Shown here: one piece after another, positions 1-6,722 of the stretch | Layout of the letters: the number at the start of each line of letters is the position of its first letter | How positions within the stretch are numbered: position 1 is the first letter of the stretch | Assembly: GCA_002732685.1 (NCBI GenBank) | Contig: NVRS01000007.1 | Coordinates: 11,405-18,126, forward strand | DNA from: Robiginitomaculum sp. | GTDB lineage: Bacteria > Pseudomonadota > Alphaproteobacteria > Caulobacterales > Maricaulaceae | DNA: 6,722 nt | Direction of reading: 5' to 3' | Notes under the pieces: generated by a model | Seen by the model: the letters and a program-made list of their open reading frames with translations, nothing else | Database searches by the model: none | What the model was told of the DNA's origin: nothing | Position numbers and translations under genes: made by a program

Positions 1-813
1 TATTGGCGTGAAGCTCGCCGCTTAACTCTAGAGAGCCAACAAAAAGTTGGAGAACTTGGCGGCGTTGCTGAAGCTGTTTATGCGAGCGGTAGATCGTCCC
101 TACAAGATGTCCTTCGCGTGGAACTCGAGACATCGGCTTTGGGTACAAAGCTTATAGATATTGACCGCAATGAAGACATTGCAAGAGCAAACTTGGAGCG
201 GCTACTTGGGCGGTTTAACGGCGCGAGAGAACTGACAACAAACTTCCCAATACTTCCAATGATTGCTAGCGAGGGAGAAATTAGGGATAGGATAGCAACC
301 CACCCTTCCATGCTGGTGCTTGATGCGCGCATAAAGACGAAAAGTCGTGATGTAGACATAGCCAAAGAGCAATACAAACCCGGATTTAGTTTTGACGCGG
401 GGTACGGACTTCGGGATTCCAGGTCAGATTTTGGCTCACTGGGTGTTTCGGTATCTCTGCCTTTGTTCTCCAAAAAGAATAAAGATTATGCCCTAAGCGC
501 TGCGAAGCGAATGCGGGCTTCACAAAAATTGGAACGTGATGTTCAAGCCTTGGAGCTTGAGCGTTTATTGCGCCGCGAATGGGCACAGTACACACGGTTG
601 GGCGAACGGGCACAGCTTTATGAAGCCAGTGTTCTTGTGCGCGCACATGAGACCAGCGAAGCCGCCATGATTGCTTACGGCAATAAACAGGCGGATTTTT
701 CCGAACTGGTGCGCGCTGAACTAGCCGTGCTCGACATTGAACTTACCCTGATCCGCTTGCGTATTGACCGCGTAAAAGCTCAGGCCAATCTTTTATATTT
801 AAGTGGAGAATAA
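1..813 (+). CDS. TolC-family outer-membrane efflux channel, CusC/CzcC-like (5' end missing)
   Basis: This is the outer-membrane channel of the tripartite metal pump, through which ions leave the periplasm. The frame is open from the first base, so the gene starts upstream; 270 C-terminal residues are visible, about 60% of a typical 400-470 residue protein. The visible part has the OEP repeat pattern. A helical stretch ends repeat 1 (SGRSSLQDVLRVELE near residues 30-44). A second outer-membrane beta segment follows at about residues 126-156 (YKPGFSFDAGYG ... VSVSLPLF). A long helical hairpin then ends in AYGNKQADFSELVRAEL and QANLLYLSGE. The stop is one base before the cusB start, and the partners are a CusB and a CusA, so a CusC role is inferred from context. 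Family assignment is firm. The sequence alone does not separate CusC from other metal-pump TolC proteins, and the lipoprotein Cys, if present, is outside the window. Confidence 0.9.
   Translation, partial: YWREARRLTLESQQKVGELGGVAEAVYASGRSSLQDVLRVELETSALGTKLIDIDRNEDIARANLERLLGRFNGARELTTNFPILPMIASEGEIRDRIATHPSMLVLDARIKTKSRDVDIAKEQYKPGFSFDAGYGLRDSRSDFGSLGVSVSLPLFSKKNKDYALSAAKRMRASQKLERDVQALELERLLRREWAQYTRLGERAQLYEASVLVRAHETSEAAMIAYGNKQADFSELVRAELAVLDIELTLIRLRIDRVKAQANLLYLSGE
803..808 (+). promoter_or_regulatory. Ribosome binding site of cusB, deciding between two starts
   Basis: GTGGAG ends six bases before the ATG at 815 and is a good Shine-Dalgarno match. The same bases contain an in-frame GTG (803) that would add four residues (MENK) and overlap the upstream gene by 11 bases. 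The ATG at 815 is preferred because it has this site at proper spacing and leads straight into a signal/anchor sequence; the GTG would lie inside the site itself. Confidence 0.7.
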
Positions 814-814
814 A

Positions 815-2386
815 ATGAACACTTCAAAATTTATACTACTCACAACGATTTTCGGTCTTGGTATTGGCACTGGTCTTGTCGCTAGTAAATATATGGGCAG
901 CAACAATAAACCGGTGCAAACTGCGCAATCTGCGCCCGAAAACAACCCCCTATATTGGGTGGCCCCGATGGACGCAAATTTCCGCAGTGATGAACCAGGA
1001 AAATCTCCAATGGGTATGGACCTAATCCCTGTTTATGCAGATGAAGGCAGTGATGAGGATAACCGCAATCTAGTGCGTATCAATCCCATCGTTGAAAACA
1101 ACATTGGTGTGCGCACCGCTTTCGTTACGACAGGTAGCACTGGGCAAACTATTGAAACCGTTGGTACGATACAGATCGATGATAACAACACATCCGTTGT
1201 TGATGTCCGCACCGAGGGCTGGATTGAAAATATGCCCGTCAAAGCAATTGGCGATAAAATTAAAAAAGGACAATTGCTGTTTCAAATATACTCCAGACCT
1301 CTCGTTAGTGCGCAAGACGAATATTTACAGGCGGTAAAAATGGGACGCCTGAATTTAATCACGGCCACCAGCTCGCGCTTGATTTCGCTAGGTATGAGCG
1401 AACGTTCGATTGAAAGACTTAAACAGCGCGGACAATCAACCCGCCTTATGAATATATATGCGCCCAGCAGCGGTATTGTCACCAATATGGGCGCGGGTGA
1501 AGGTGCGTTCGTCAAGCCAGGAATGAATATTCTCAGGATTGTTGACCTGCGTACGGTTTGGGCCATTGCCGATGTGTTTGAAGACCAAGTGCAGCGAGTG
1601 CGTCCGGATCAGGATGTGTTCATGCACATCAACGCAATGCCAGGGCAGGAATGGAAGGGCAAAGTTGAGTATGTCTACCCGACAGTAAATGCTAAAACAC
1701 GTACGGTGCAAGTCCGTGTTAGCTTTGACAATAAAGACGGCCTGCTTAGACCAGACATGTTTGCAAGGCTTACGATTCTAACGGTCGTAGATATGCCCGG
1801 TATGGATATGCCGTCCACAGATGCACAAGCTATTGTGCTCATTCCTCGTGAAGCTCTCATTAGAACCGGGCACTCAGAACGGGTTATATTGGCTTTGGGT
1901 GATGGGCAATATCAACCCGCCAAGGTCGTCTCTGGGCAAGAAATTGGTGATAATATCGAAATCCTATCAGGTCTAAGCGTTGGTGAAAAAATTGTTGTCT
2001 CTTCGCAATTTCTCATCGATTCAGAAGCCAGTTTGCGTGGGACAATTCTAAGAATGACACCCGAAGAACCTCAGATGCAGACAATGGTTACGCCGACCCC
2101 AAATGAGGGAAAAACTATGGGCACAGTGGTTTCACTGATGCCTGAGCACGGCATGGTCACAGTTGACCACGGCCCTATTGCCTCAATTGACATGCCGGCC
2201 ATGATTATGGGTTATATTACAAACCCTGAATTGCTTACGGAAATTAAAAAGGGAGATCATGTCAACATCACGGTTCTGGCCAAGCCGGACGAGGATGGAA
2301 ACTTTGTCCTTTCCACTATCGAGAAAATGGACATGGCTCAAGAGGGCATGGCTCAAAAGGATATGGGCGTGGAGAATGAGCAATGA
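815..2386 (+). CDS. cusB: CusB-like periplasmic adaptor with C-terminal CusF-like domain
   Basis: This 523-residue membrane fusion protein links the RND pump to the outer-membrane channel and hands over Cu(I)/Ag(I). Residues 6-24 form a hydrophobic signal or anchor with no lipobox Cys; the protein has no cysteine. Residues 46-74 are the metal-binding segment (YWVAPMD ... PGKSPMGMDLIPVY); M52, M66 and M68 line up with the three methionine ligands of E. coli CusB. A lipoyl/barrel-sandwich domain split around a short helical hairpin follows (about 126-245, with GWIENMPV and APSSGIV), then beta-barrel and membrane-proximal domains to about 412. Residues 435-505 are CusF-like, with candidate ligands H452, M463 and M465; the position of the usual Trp is M460. 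A fused CusF-like tail is known in SilB/CusB relatives but absent from E. coli CusB. Extra methionines occur at 327-332 and 505-517. The stop overlaps the cusA start by four bases. The family is certain; metal specificity is inferred. Confidence 0.94.
   Translation: MNTSKFILLTTIFGLGIGTGLVASKYMGSNNKPVQTAQSAPENNPLYWVAPMDANFRSDEPGKSPMGMDLIPVYADEGSDEDNRNLVRINPIVENNIGVRTAFVTTGSTGQTIETVGTIQIDDNNTSVVDVRTEGWIENMPVKAIGDKIKKGQLLFQIYSRPLVSAQDEYLQAVKMGRLNLITATSSRLISLGMSERSIERLKQRGQSTRLMNIYAPSSGIVTNMGAGEGAFVKPGMNILRIVDLRTVWAIADVFEDQVQRVRPDQDVFMHINAMPGQEWKGKVEYVYPTVNAKTRTVQVRVSFDNKDGLLRPDMFARLTILTVVDMPGMDMPSTDAQAIVLIPREALIRTGHSERVILALGDGQYQPAKVVSGQEIGDNIEILSGLSVGEKIVVSSQFLIDSEASLRGTILRMTPEEPQMQTMVTPTPNEGKTMGTVVSLMPEHGMVTVDHGPIASIDMPAMIMGYITNPELLTEIKKGDHVNITVLAKPDEDGNFVLSTIEKMDMAQEGMAQKDMGVENEQ
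2333..2362 (+). repeat. Two 15-base in-frame tandem repeats encoding a Met-rich tail
   Basis: ATGGCTCAAGAGGGC is followed directly by ATGGCTCAAAAGGAT, with 12 of 15 positions identical. A third, more diverged unit starting ATGGGC begins at 2363. The units encode MAQEG, MAQKD and MGVEN, placing methionines every five residues (M507, M512, M517) after the CusF-like domain. The repeat lies just before the stop of the adaptor gene, and the third unit also contains the ribosome binding site of cusA (GGAG at 2371-2374). Confidence 0.75.
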
Positions 2387-5300
2387 TAGCGCGGCTCATA
2401 AAATGGTCAATTGGCAACCGTTTTCTGGTTATTCTTTTCGCAGTATTGCTTGCCGTTTGGGGTGGTTTTACGGTTAAAAACACACCGCTAGATGCCATCC
2501 CGGATTTGTCAGATGTGCAAGTCATCATCAAAACCACTTATCCGGGACAAGCGCCGCAGGTTGTCGAAGACCAAGTGACATATCCACTGACAACAGCCAT
2601 GCTTGCCGTTCCGGGAGCCGTCACGGTGCGCGGTTATTCGTTTTTTAATGACAGCTTTGTCTATATTATTTTTGAAGACGGGACTGATCTATATTGGGCG
2701 CGCTCACGCGTGCTTGAGTATCTTTCACAAGTCGCTCCAACGCTTCCGCCCGCCGCTCGATCTGCGTTGGGCCCTGACGCGACAGGTGTTGGCTGGGTGT
2801 ATCAATATGCCCTTATAGACAGAACAGGTGGCCATGATCTGTCACAACTTCGCTCTCTCCAAGATTGGTTCTTAAAATACGAATTGCAAACTATAGACGG
2901 TGTGTCGGAAGTCGCCACTATAGGCGGCATGGTCAAACAATATCAGGTCGTTGTTGATCCTGAGAAACTGCGGACTTATGATATTCCTCTGGAGAAAGTG
3001 CGGCTAGAAATCCAACGTGGCAACCAAGAAACCGGAGGCCGCGTACTGGAAATGGCCGAAGCCGAATATATGGTGCGGGCATCTGGTTATATTAAAGGCA
3101 TTAAAGACCTTGAAGTTATTCCGCTGGCTGTCACCGATAAAGGTACGCCGATCCTTCTGAGAGATGTGGCACAAATTCGCCTTGGACCGGAGCTTCGGCG
3201 CGGCATTGGCGAGTTGAACGGTGAAGGCGAAGCCGTCGGTGGCGTTATCATTATGCGTTACGGCGAAAACGCTATGCGAACCATTGAACTGGTTAAAGAA
3301 AAGTTGGAAGAGTTGAAACACAGTCTTCCCGAAGGCGTTGAGATTATTACCACCTATGATCGCTCGTCTCTCATAGAGCGCGCCGTCGATACATTACGTG
3401 AAAAATTGCTTGAAGAATTTATTGTAGTTCTGGTTGTCTGTGCTCTATTTCTTTTTCATATTCGTAGTTCTTTGGTTATTCTTCTAAGCTTGCCGTTAGG
3501 TATTCTAGCTGCGTTTATCGTGATGAATGCGCAAGGGATTAATGCTAACATTATGTCATTGGGCGGGATCGCGATTGCAATTGGGGCGATGGTGGACGCC
3601 GCCATTGTCATGATTGAAAACATGCACAAGCATATCGAACGAACGCCACTGACCAACAAAAACCGCTGGGAAATTGTTACCAAAGCATCTGTCGAAGTTG
3701 GCCCCGCTTTGTTTTTCTCCCTACTCATTATCACCTTCAGTTTCCTGCCAATCTTTGCGCTCGAGGCACAAGAAGGCCGTTTGTTCCATCCGCTCGCCTA
3801 TACTAAAACCTATGCCATGGCGGGCGCCGCATTTTTATCGGTGACGCTTGTTCCTGTGCTGATGGGCTATTTTATCCGGGGTAAAATAATTCCTGAACAT
3901 AAAAACCCGATTAACCGGCTACTTATGGCCATATACAAACCATTCATCAATATGGTGCTGAAAGCACCTCTCGCAATGATTTTGGTTGCTTTTCTGGTGA
4001 TGGCCAGCGCACTTATACCACTAAACCGTATGGGCGGTGAATTTATGCCGGATCTGGACGAAGGTGATTTACTCTATATGCCAAGCGCATTTCCTGCAGT
4101 ATCGGCGGGGAAAATGTCGCAAATATTGCAACAAACCAATAAACTTATCATGACGGTTCCTGAAGTCGAAACCACCTATGCAAAGGCTGGCCGCGCTGAA
4201 ACGGCAACCGATCCTGCACCTTTGACAATGGTAGAAACTACGATCCGCCTCAAGCCAAAATCAGAATGGCGCGAAGGCATGACGATGGAAAAATTGAAAA
4301 AAGAACTGGATGCCAAAGTACAGATCCCGAGCCTGACAAATGTTTGGATCATGCCAATTAAGAACCGCATAGATATGCTGGCGACCGGTATTAAAACACC
4401 GATAGGCATTAAAATCGCAGGACCTGACTTGAACGTCATTGGCGAGATTGGTCAGAAGATTGAAACCGTTATGAAAGACGTTCCCGGAACCGCATCGGTT
4501 TATGCTGAACGGGTAACTGGCGGGCGGTTTATAGATATTGACATCAAACGCGAAGAAGCGGCACGGTTTGGCCTCAATGTCGCAGACGTGCAAGCCTTTG
4601 TCCAAACAGCTATTGGCGGCATGACCGTGGCGCAAAGCGTCGAAGGCCTAGAGCGTTACCCGATTAATGTGCGCTATCCGCGTGAGTATAGAGACTCGCT
4701 TGAGCGTCTTCGTAATCTACCAGTTGTGACAAAAACAGGCGCACAAATTCCCTTGTCCCGTCTTGTCGATATTTCCATAGCGGGTGGCCCCGGTGTTATC
4801 CGTAGTGAAAATGCACGCCTCAATGGCTGGATATATGTTGACATTGCCGGCGTTGATATTGGCACTTATGTCAAAGACGCAAAGGCCGTTGTTGCACAGG
4901 TTGGCCTGCCCGCAGGATATTCTCTGTCGTGGTCTGGGCAATATGAATATATGGAACGCGCCAAACAAAGGTTGAGTGTTGTTGTGCCGCTTACACTGGT
5001 CATTATACTCTTACTGTTGTTCCTAAATTTTAGGCGCATTACGCCTGTCCTGATTATCATGGGTACACTGCCGCTCGCACTTGTTGGTGGTCTATGGTTC
5101 CTCGACATACTCGGTTATAATATGTCAGTTGCTGTCGGCGTTGGATTTATTGCGCTTGCGGGTGTATCTGTGGAAATCGGCGTCTTGATGATTGTTTATC
5201 TTGAACAGGCTCTGGACGAGCAAATAAAATTAGCCGAGCAAGAAAACCGAGTGCTGACGCGTACCGACCTACGCACATCAGTTATCAATGGTGCGCTCAT

Positions 5301-5523
5301 GCGGGTGCGCCCGATTATGATGACAGTCGCTGTGGTGATTGCAGGCCTCCTTCCCATTATGTTGGGCTCAGGTACAGGGTCAGAGGTTATGCGCCGTATT
5401 GCCGCCCCTATGGTTGGCGGTATGACCAGCGCAACCATTCTTACGCTTCTCGTTATTCCTGCCGCTTTTTTAATATGGAAAACATTGGCCCTTAGATTGC
5501 CTAAGGAGGAAAAAGCCGCTTAA
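2383..5523 (+). CDS. cusA: CusA-like Cu(I)/Ag(I) efflux RND pump
   Basis: This 1046-residue inner-membrane transporter uses proton influx to export Cu(I)/Ag(I) through the CusB-CusC channel. E. coli CusA has 1047 residues, so it is full length. It has the RND plan: TM1 near 14-31, a large periplasmic domain, TM2-6 about 344-498, TM7 about 528-546, a second periplasmic domain and TM8-12 about 867-1032. The three-Met site is M566 (GDLLYMPS), M616 (APLTMVETT) and M665 (NRIDMLATG), spaced 50 and 49 as in E. coli M573/M623/M672. Channel pairs are also kept: M391/M1003, M403/M479 and M410/M494. Of the proton-relay residues, D405 and E931 are present, but the position of K984 is I978. The loop after 413 is seven residues shorter than in E. 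coli. ATG overlaps the cusB stop (ATGA), with GGAG eight bases upstream, suggesting translational coupling. A Zn/Co pump (CzcA) is unlikely given the methionines. Confidence 0.95.
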   Translation: MIARLIKWSIGNRFLVILFAVLLAVWGGFTVKNTPLDAIPDLSDVQVIIKTTYPGQAPQVVEDQVTYPLTTAMLAVPGAVTVRGYSFFNDSFVYIIFEDGTDLYWARSRVLEYLSQVAPTLPPAARSALGPDATGVGWVYQYALIDRTGGHDLSQLRSLQDWFLKYELQTIDGVSEVATIGGMVKQYQVVVDPEKLRTYDIPLEKVRLEIQRGNQETGGRVLEMAEAEYMVRASGYIKGIKDLEVIPLAVTDKGTPILLRDVAQIRLGPELRRGIGELNGEGEAVGGVIIMRYGENAMRTIELVKEKLEELKHSLPEGVEIITTYDRSSLIERAVDTLREKLLEEFIVVLVVCALFLFHIRSSLVILLSLPLGILAAFIVMNAQGINANIMSLGGIAIAIGAMVDAAIVMIENMHKHIERTPLTNKNRWEIVTKASVEVGPALFFSLLIITFSFLPIFALEAQEGRLFHPLAYTKTYAMAGAAFLSVTLVPVLMGYFIRGKIIPEHKNPINRLLMAIYKPFINMVLKAPLAMILVAFLVMASALIPLNRMGGEFMPDLDEGDLLYMPSAFPAVSAGKMSQILQQTNKLIMTVPEVETTYAKAGRAETATDPAPLTMVETTIRLKPKSEWREGMTMEKLKKELDAKVQIPSLTNVWIMPIKNRIDMLATGIKTPIGIKIAGPDLNVIGEIGQKIETVMKDVPGTASVYAERVTGGRFIDIDIKREEAARFGLNVADVQAFVQTAIGGMTVAQSVEGLERYPINVRYPREYRDSLERLRNLPVVTKTGAQIPLSRLVDISIAGGPGVIRSENARLNGWIYVDIAGVDIGTYVKDAKAVVAQVGLPAGYSLSWSGQYEYMERAKQRLSVVVPLTLVIILLLLFLNFRRITPVLIIMGTLPLALVGGLWFLDILGYNMSVAVGVGFIALAGVSVEIGVLMIVYLEQALDEQIKLAEQENRVLTRTDLRTSVINGALMRVRPIMMTVAVVIAGLLPIMLGSGTGSEVMRRIAAPMVGGMTSATILTLLVIPAAFLIWKTLALRLPKEEKAA

Positions 5524-5728
5524 AAACAGAAAAAAGAGACGGTGTGTAGAGGCAAGCTTTGCGGCCAGCAGTGCCGTTTAAGTGCAACACGGGTATAAGC
5601 AAGCGCTCCGTCCACCATATTAAAAAGCACAATTGCCCAATACAAAACTAAGTTGTTTAGAGTGGATACAATATTAATACTTACATGACATATAGGATCA
5701 TATAGCCAGCCATATAAAGTTGAATATT
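5524..5728 (+). other. Intergenic region between cusA and the GAF gene
   Basis: This 205-base gap ends the efflux operon and precedes the sensory gene. The left part (to about 5620) is of mixed composition and holds only a weak hairpin (stem CGGC/GCCG, 5562-5576, followed by TTTA). The right part is AT-rich and contains the CATATA repeats. No convincing tRNA, small RNA, sigma-70 promoter or strong intrinsic terminator was recognised. Transcription of the GAF gene probably starts here, because the spacing and composition break argue against simple read-through, but the promoter cannot be placed. Confidence 0.6.
5689..5717 (+). repeat. Three CATATA direct repeats upstream of the GAF gene
   Basis: CATATAG (5689), CATATAG (5699) and CATATAA (5711) start 10 and 12 bases apart, close to one helical turn. 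They end 11 bases before the ATG at 5729. Such phasing could mark a regulator binding to one DNA face or a bent segment, but AT-rich DNA produces short repeats by chance, so a regulatory role is only a suggestion. Confidence 0.35.
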
Positions 5729-6722
5729 ATGGGACATAAGCGTAACATTGGAATTGCCAAAAGGTTGAACCTTTTGAATGAATTTATTCACGCGATAAAT
5801 AAACGTGAAACCCAACAAGAGGTTTACGAGTATTTAGCATCACAATTACCCAACCTTATTCCTGCAGATAATGTTAGCGTCTCGATTTTCGATGATTTTT
5901 ATAATAAACTTGAAAGATACGACCTGTTTGGAAAAGAAGTTTTGCACGAAAAAACCTCTCGCACCGTTGGACAAACATTTCAAATCAATACAACTACCGC
6001 TAGCTTAGTGATGTTGAAGCAAGATACTTTCGTTACTGATTACCCTAGTTCAAATTGTTCAAAATGTACCGCCCATGCTGATTGTGCAGCCTCTGGAAAA
6101 CTGGGTTATGTTGCGGGTATGACAACACTAATCTACATAAAAGGACATGCTATCGGCACAATCAATGTGGCAAGTTACACAAAAAATGTATACACACAAA
6201 AAGTTCAGAGGATTTTTGAAACAATTGCTTTACTTGTTTCAGCTTGCCTTGAAAAAATACATTTCATCAAATCAATTGGTAATTCGAAAAGCCGCATAAA
6301 CATACATGCAAAAAGACTTAAGATGCTTACCAGCATTTCTATGAAATTTTCTCAGGCTACTGGTGAAAATGATATGCTGAAAATTATAGGCGAGCATTTC
6401 TTGCAGGTTATACCTAATGTGAGATTGAGTTTAGTCGTCGTTGATAAAGAGAGCCAAAAATTCATAATATCTCAAATCCATTCTGAAGATAAAATTAAGT
6501 CCGTAAAAATAGCGTTTCCCATGGGTGAGAACCTCTTAATAAGTGCCATGGAAACAGGGGAGCCACAATTTTATGGCAACATGGGCGATAAAAAAACGGC
6601 TGAAATGCAAAAACTGGGCATAGAATATGCATGGTCTATACCTATTTTCGAAAACAATGAGGTAACCAGGTTATTGAATATAGGCATGAAGGTGATGCCA
6701 CAATATAAAGATGATTTAATCG
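5729..6722 (+). CDS. Tandem GAF-domain sensory protein (3' end missing)
   Basis: The frame is open from ATG 5729 to the window edge (331 residues); an in-frame stop lies upstream at 5693-5695. Two GAF sensor domains are seen. GAF1 (about 28-178) has NVSVSIFDD, VGQTFQI, then FVTDYP and TTLIYIKGHAIGTINVAS, the usual order of GAF strands. GAF2 (about 210-331) has VRLSLVVVDKE, AFPMGENLLISAMETGEP and WSIPIFENN. There is no signal peptide or membrane segment, so it is probably cytoplasmic. GAF1 carries C110-x2-C113-x5-C119 with H116 between the last two; GAF2 has no cysteine. The output domain (kinase, cyclase, GGDEF/EAL, HD-GYP or a transcription factor) is outside the window and cannot be named. 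The ribosome site is weak (AAAG near 5717). Base composition is about 37% G+C versus about 47% in the efflux genes, hinting at a different origin. A link to metal efflux is not shown. Confidence 0.82.
   Translation, partial: MGHKRNIGIAKRLNLLNEFIHAINKRETQQEVYEYLASQLPNLIPADNVSVSIFDDFYNKLERYDLFGKEVLHEKTSRTVGQTFQINTTTASLVMLKQDTFVTDYPSSNCSKCTAHADCAASGKLGYVAGMTTLIYIKGHAIGTINVASYTKNVYTQKVQRIFETIALLVSACLEKIHFIKSIGNSKSRINIHAKRLKMLTSISMKFSQATGENDMLKIIGEHFLQVIPNVRLSLVVVDKESQKFIISQIHSEDKIKSVKIAFPMGENLLISAMETGEPQFYGNMGDKKTAEMQKLGIEYAWSIPIFENNEVTRLLNIGMKVMPQYKDDLI

Noticed and set aside
803..814. GTG at 803 as the start of cusB.
   Set aside because: The GTG lies inside the best Shine-Dalgarno sequence for the ATG at 815 and adds only four residues ahead of a normal signal sequence.
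4261..4635. Long minus-strand open frames inside cusA and cusB, such as the 124-residue frame here.
   Set aside because: They lie opposite strongly conserved RND or adaptor coding sequence, show no known motifs, and are typical antisense shadows.
5562..5576. Hairpin CGGC/GCCG followed by TTTA as a possible terminator of the cus operon.
   Set aside because: The stem is only four base pairs with a seven-base loop, and only three T follow, which is too weak for a supported intrinsic terminator.
5520..5618. Minus-strand open frame of 32 residues (from ATG at 5618) in the gap after cusA, open further upstream without an ATG.
   Set aside because: It has no Shine-Dalgarno sequence, overlaps the cusA stop codon, and shows no recognisable domain; the length is within chance expectation.
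5653..5680. TTGTTT and TACAAT resembling a sigma-70 promoter for the GAF gene.
   Set aside because: The two boxes are only eight bases apart; alternative -10 boxes at acceptable spacing match the consensus poorly.

Overview
The window holds most of a heavy-metal efflux operon of the CusCBA type, followed by the start of a separate, unrelated-looking sensory gene. All genes read on the + strand. The organism looks like a Gram-negative proteobacterium: a tripartite RND pump needs an outer membrane, and the adaptor has the N-terminal metal-binding segment plus a CusF-like tail seen in proteobacterial copper/silver adaptors. An alphaproteobacterium is a plausible guess, but there is no rRNA or other marker to prove it. 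G+C of the operon is moderate, about 47% from hand counts of a few lines.

Layout: 1-813 is the C-terminal part of a TolC/CusC-family outer-membrane channel, whose start lies outside the window. 815-2386 is a CusB-like periplasmic adaptor carrying a C-terminal CusF-like domain. 2383-5523 is a CusA-like inner-membrane RND pump. The three genes are tightly coupled: one base separates the first two, and an ATGA overlap joins the last two, so they are very probably one transcript. Residue-level comparison with E. coli CusA (from memory) supports Cu(I)/Ag(I) as substrate. The three-methionine periplasmic site and the three methionine pairs along the channel are all present, with matching spacing. 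The adaptor is unusually rich in methionines: an N-terminal site, a mid-protein Met loop, a CusF-like site with Met in place of the usual Trp, and a short Met-rich repeat tail. The pump should take Cu(I) or Ag(I) from the periplasm or cytoplasm and pass it through the adaptor-stabilised channel out of the cell.

5524-5728 is a non-coding gap, AT-rich towards its right end. It contains three CATATA repeats about one helical turn apart, just before the next gene. 5729-6722 is the beginning of an AT-rich gene (about 37% G+C) encoding two tandem GAF domains; its output domain lies beyond the window edge. The first GAF domain carries a compact CxxC-x5-C cluster.

The efflux operon is a known system. 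The points most worth a second look are the loss of the conserved proton-relay lysine in CusA, the Trp-to-Met change in the CusF-like domain, and the cysteine cluster in the neighbouring GAF protein.
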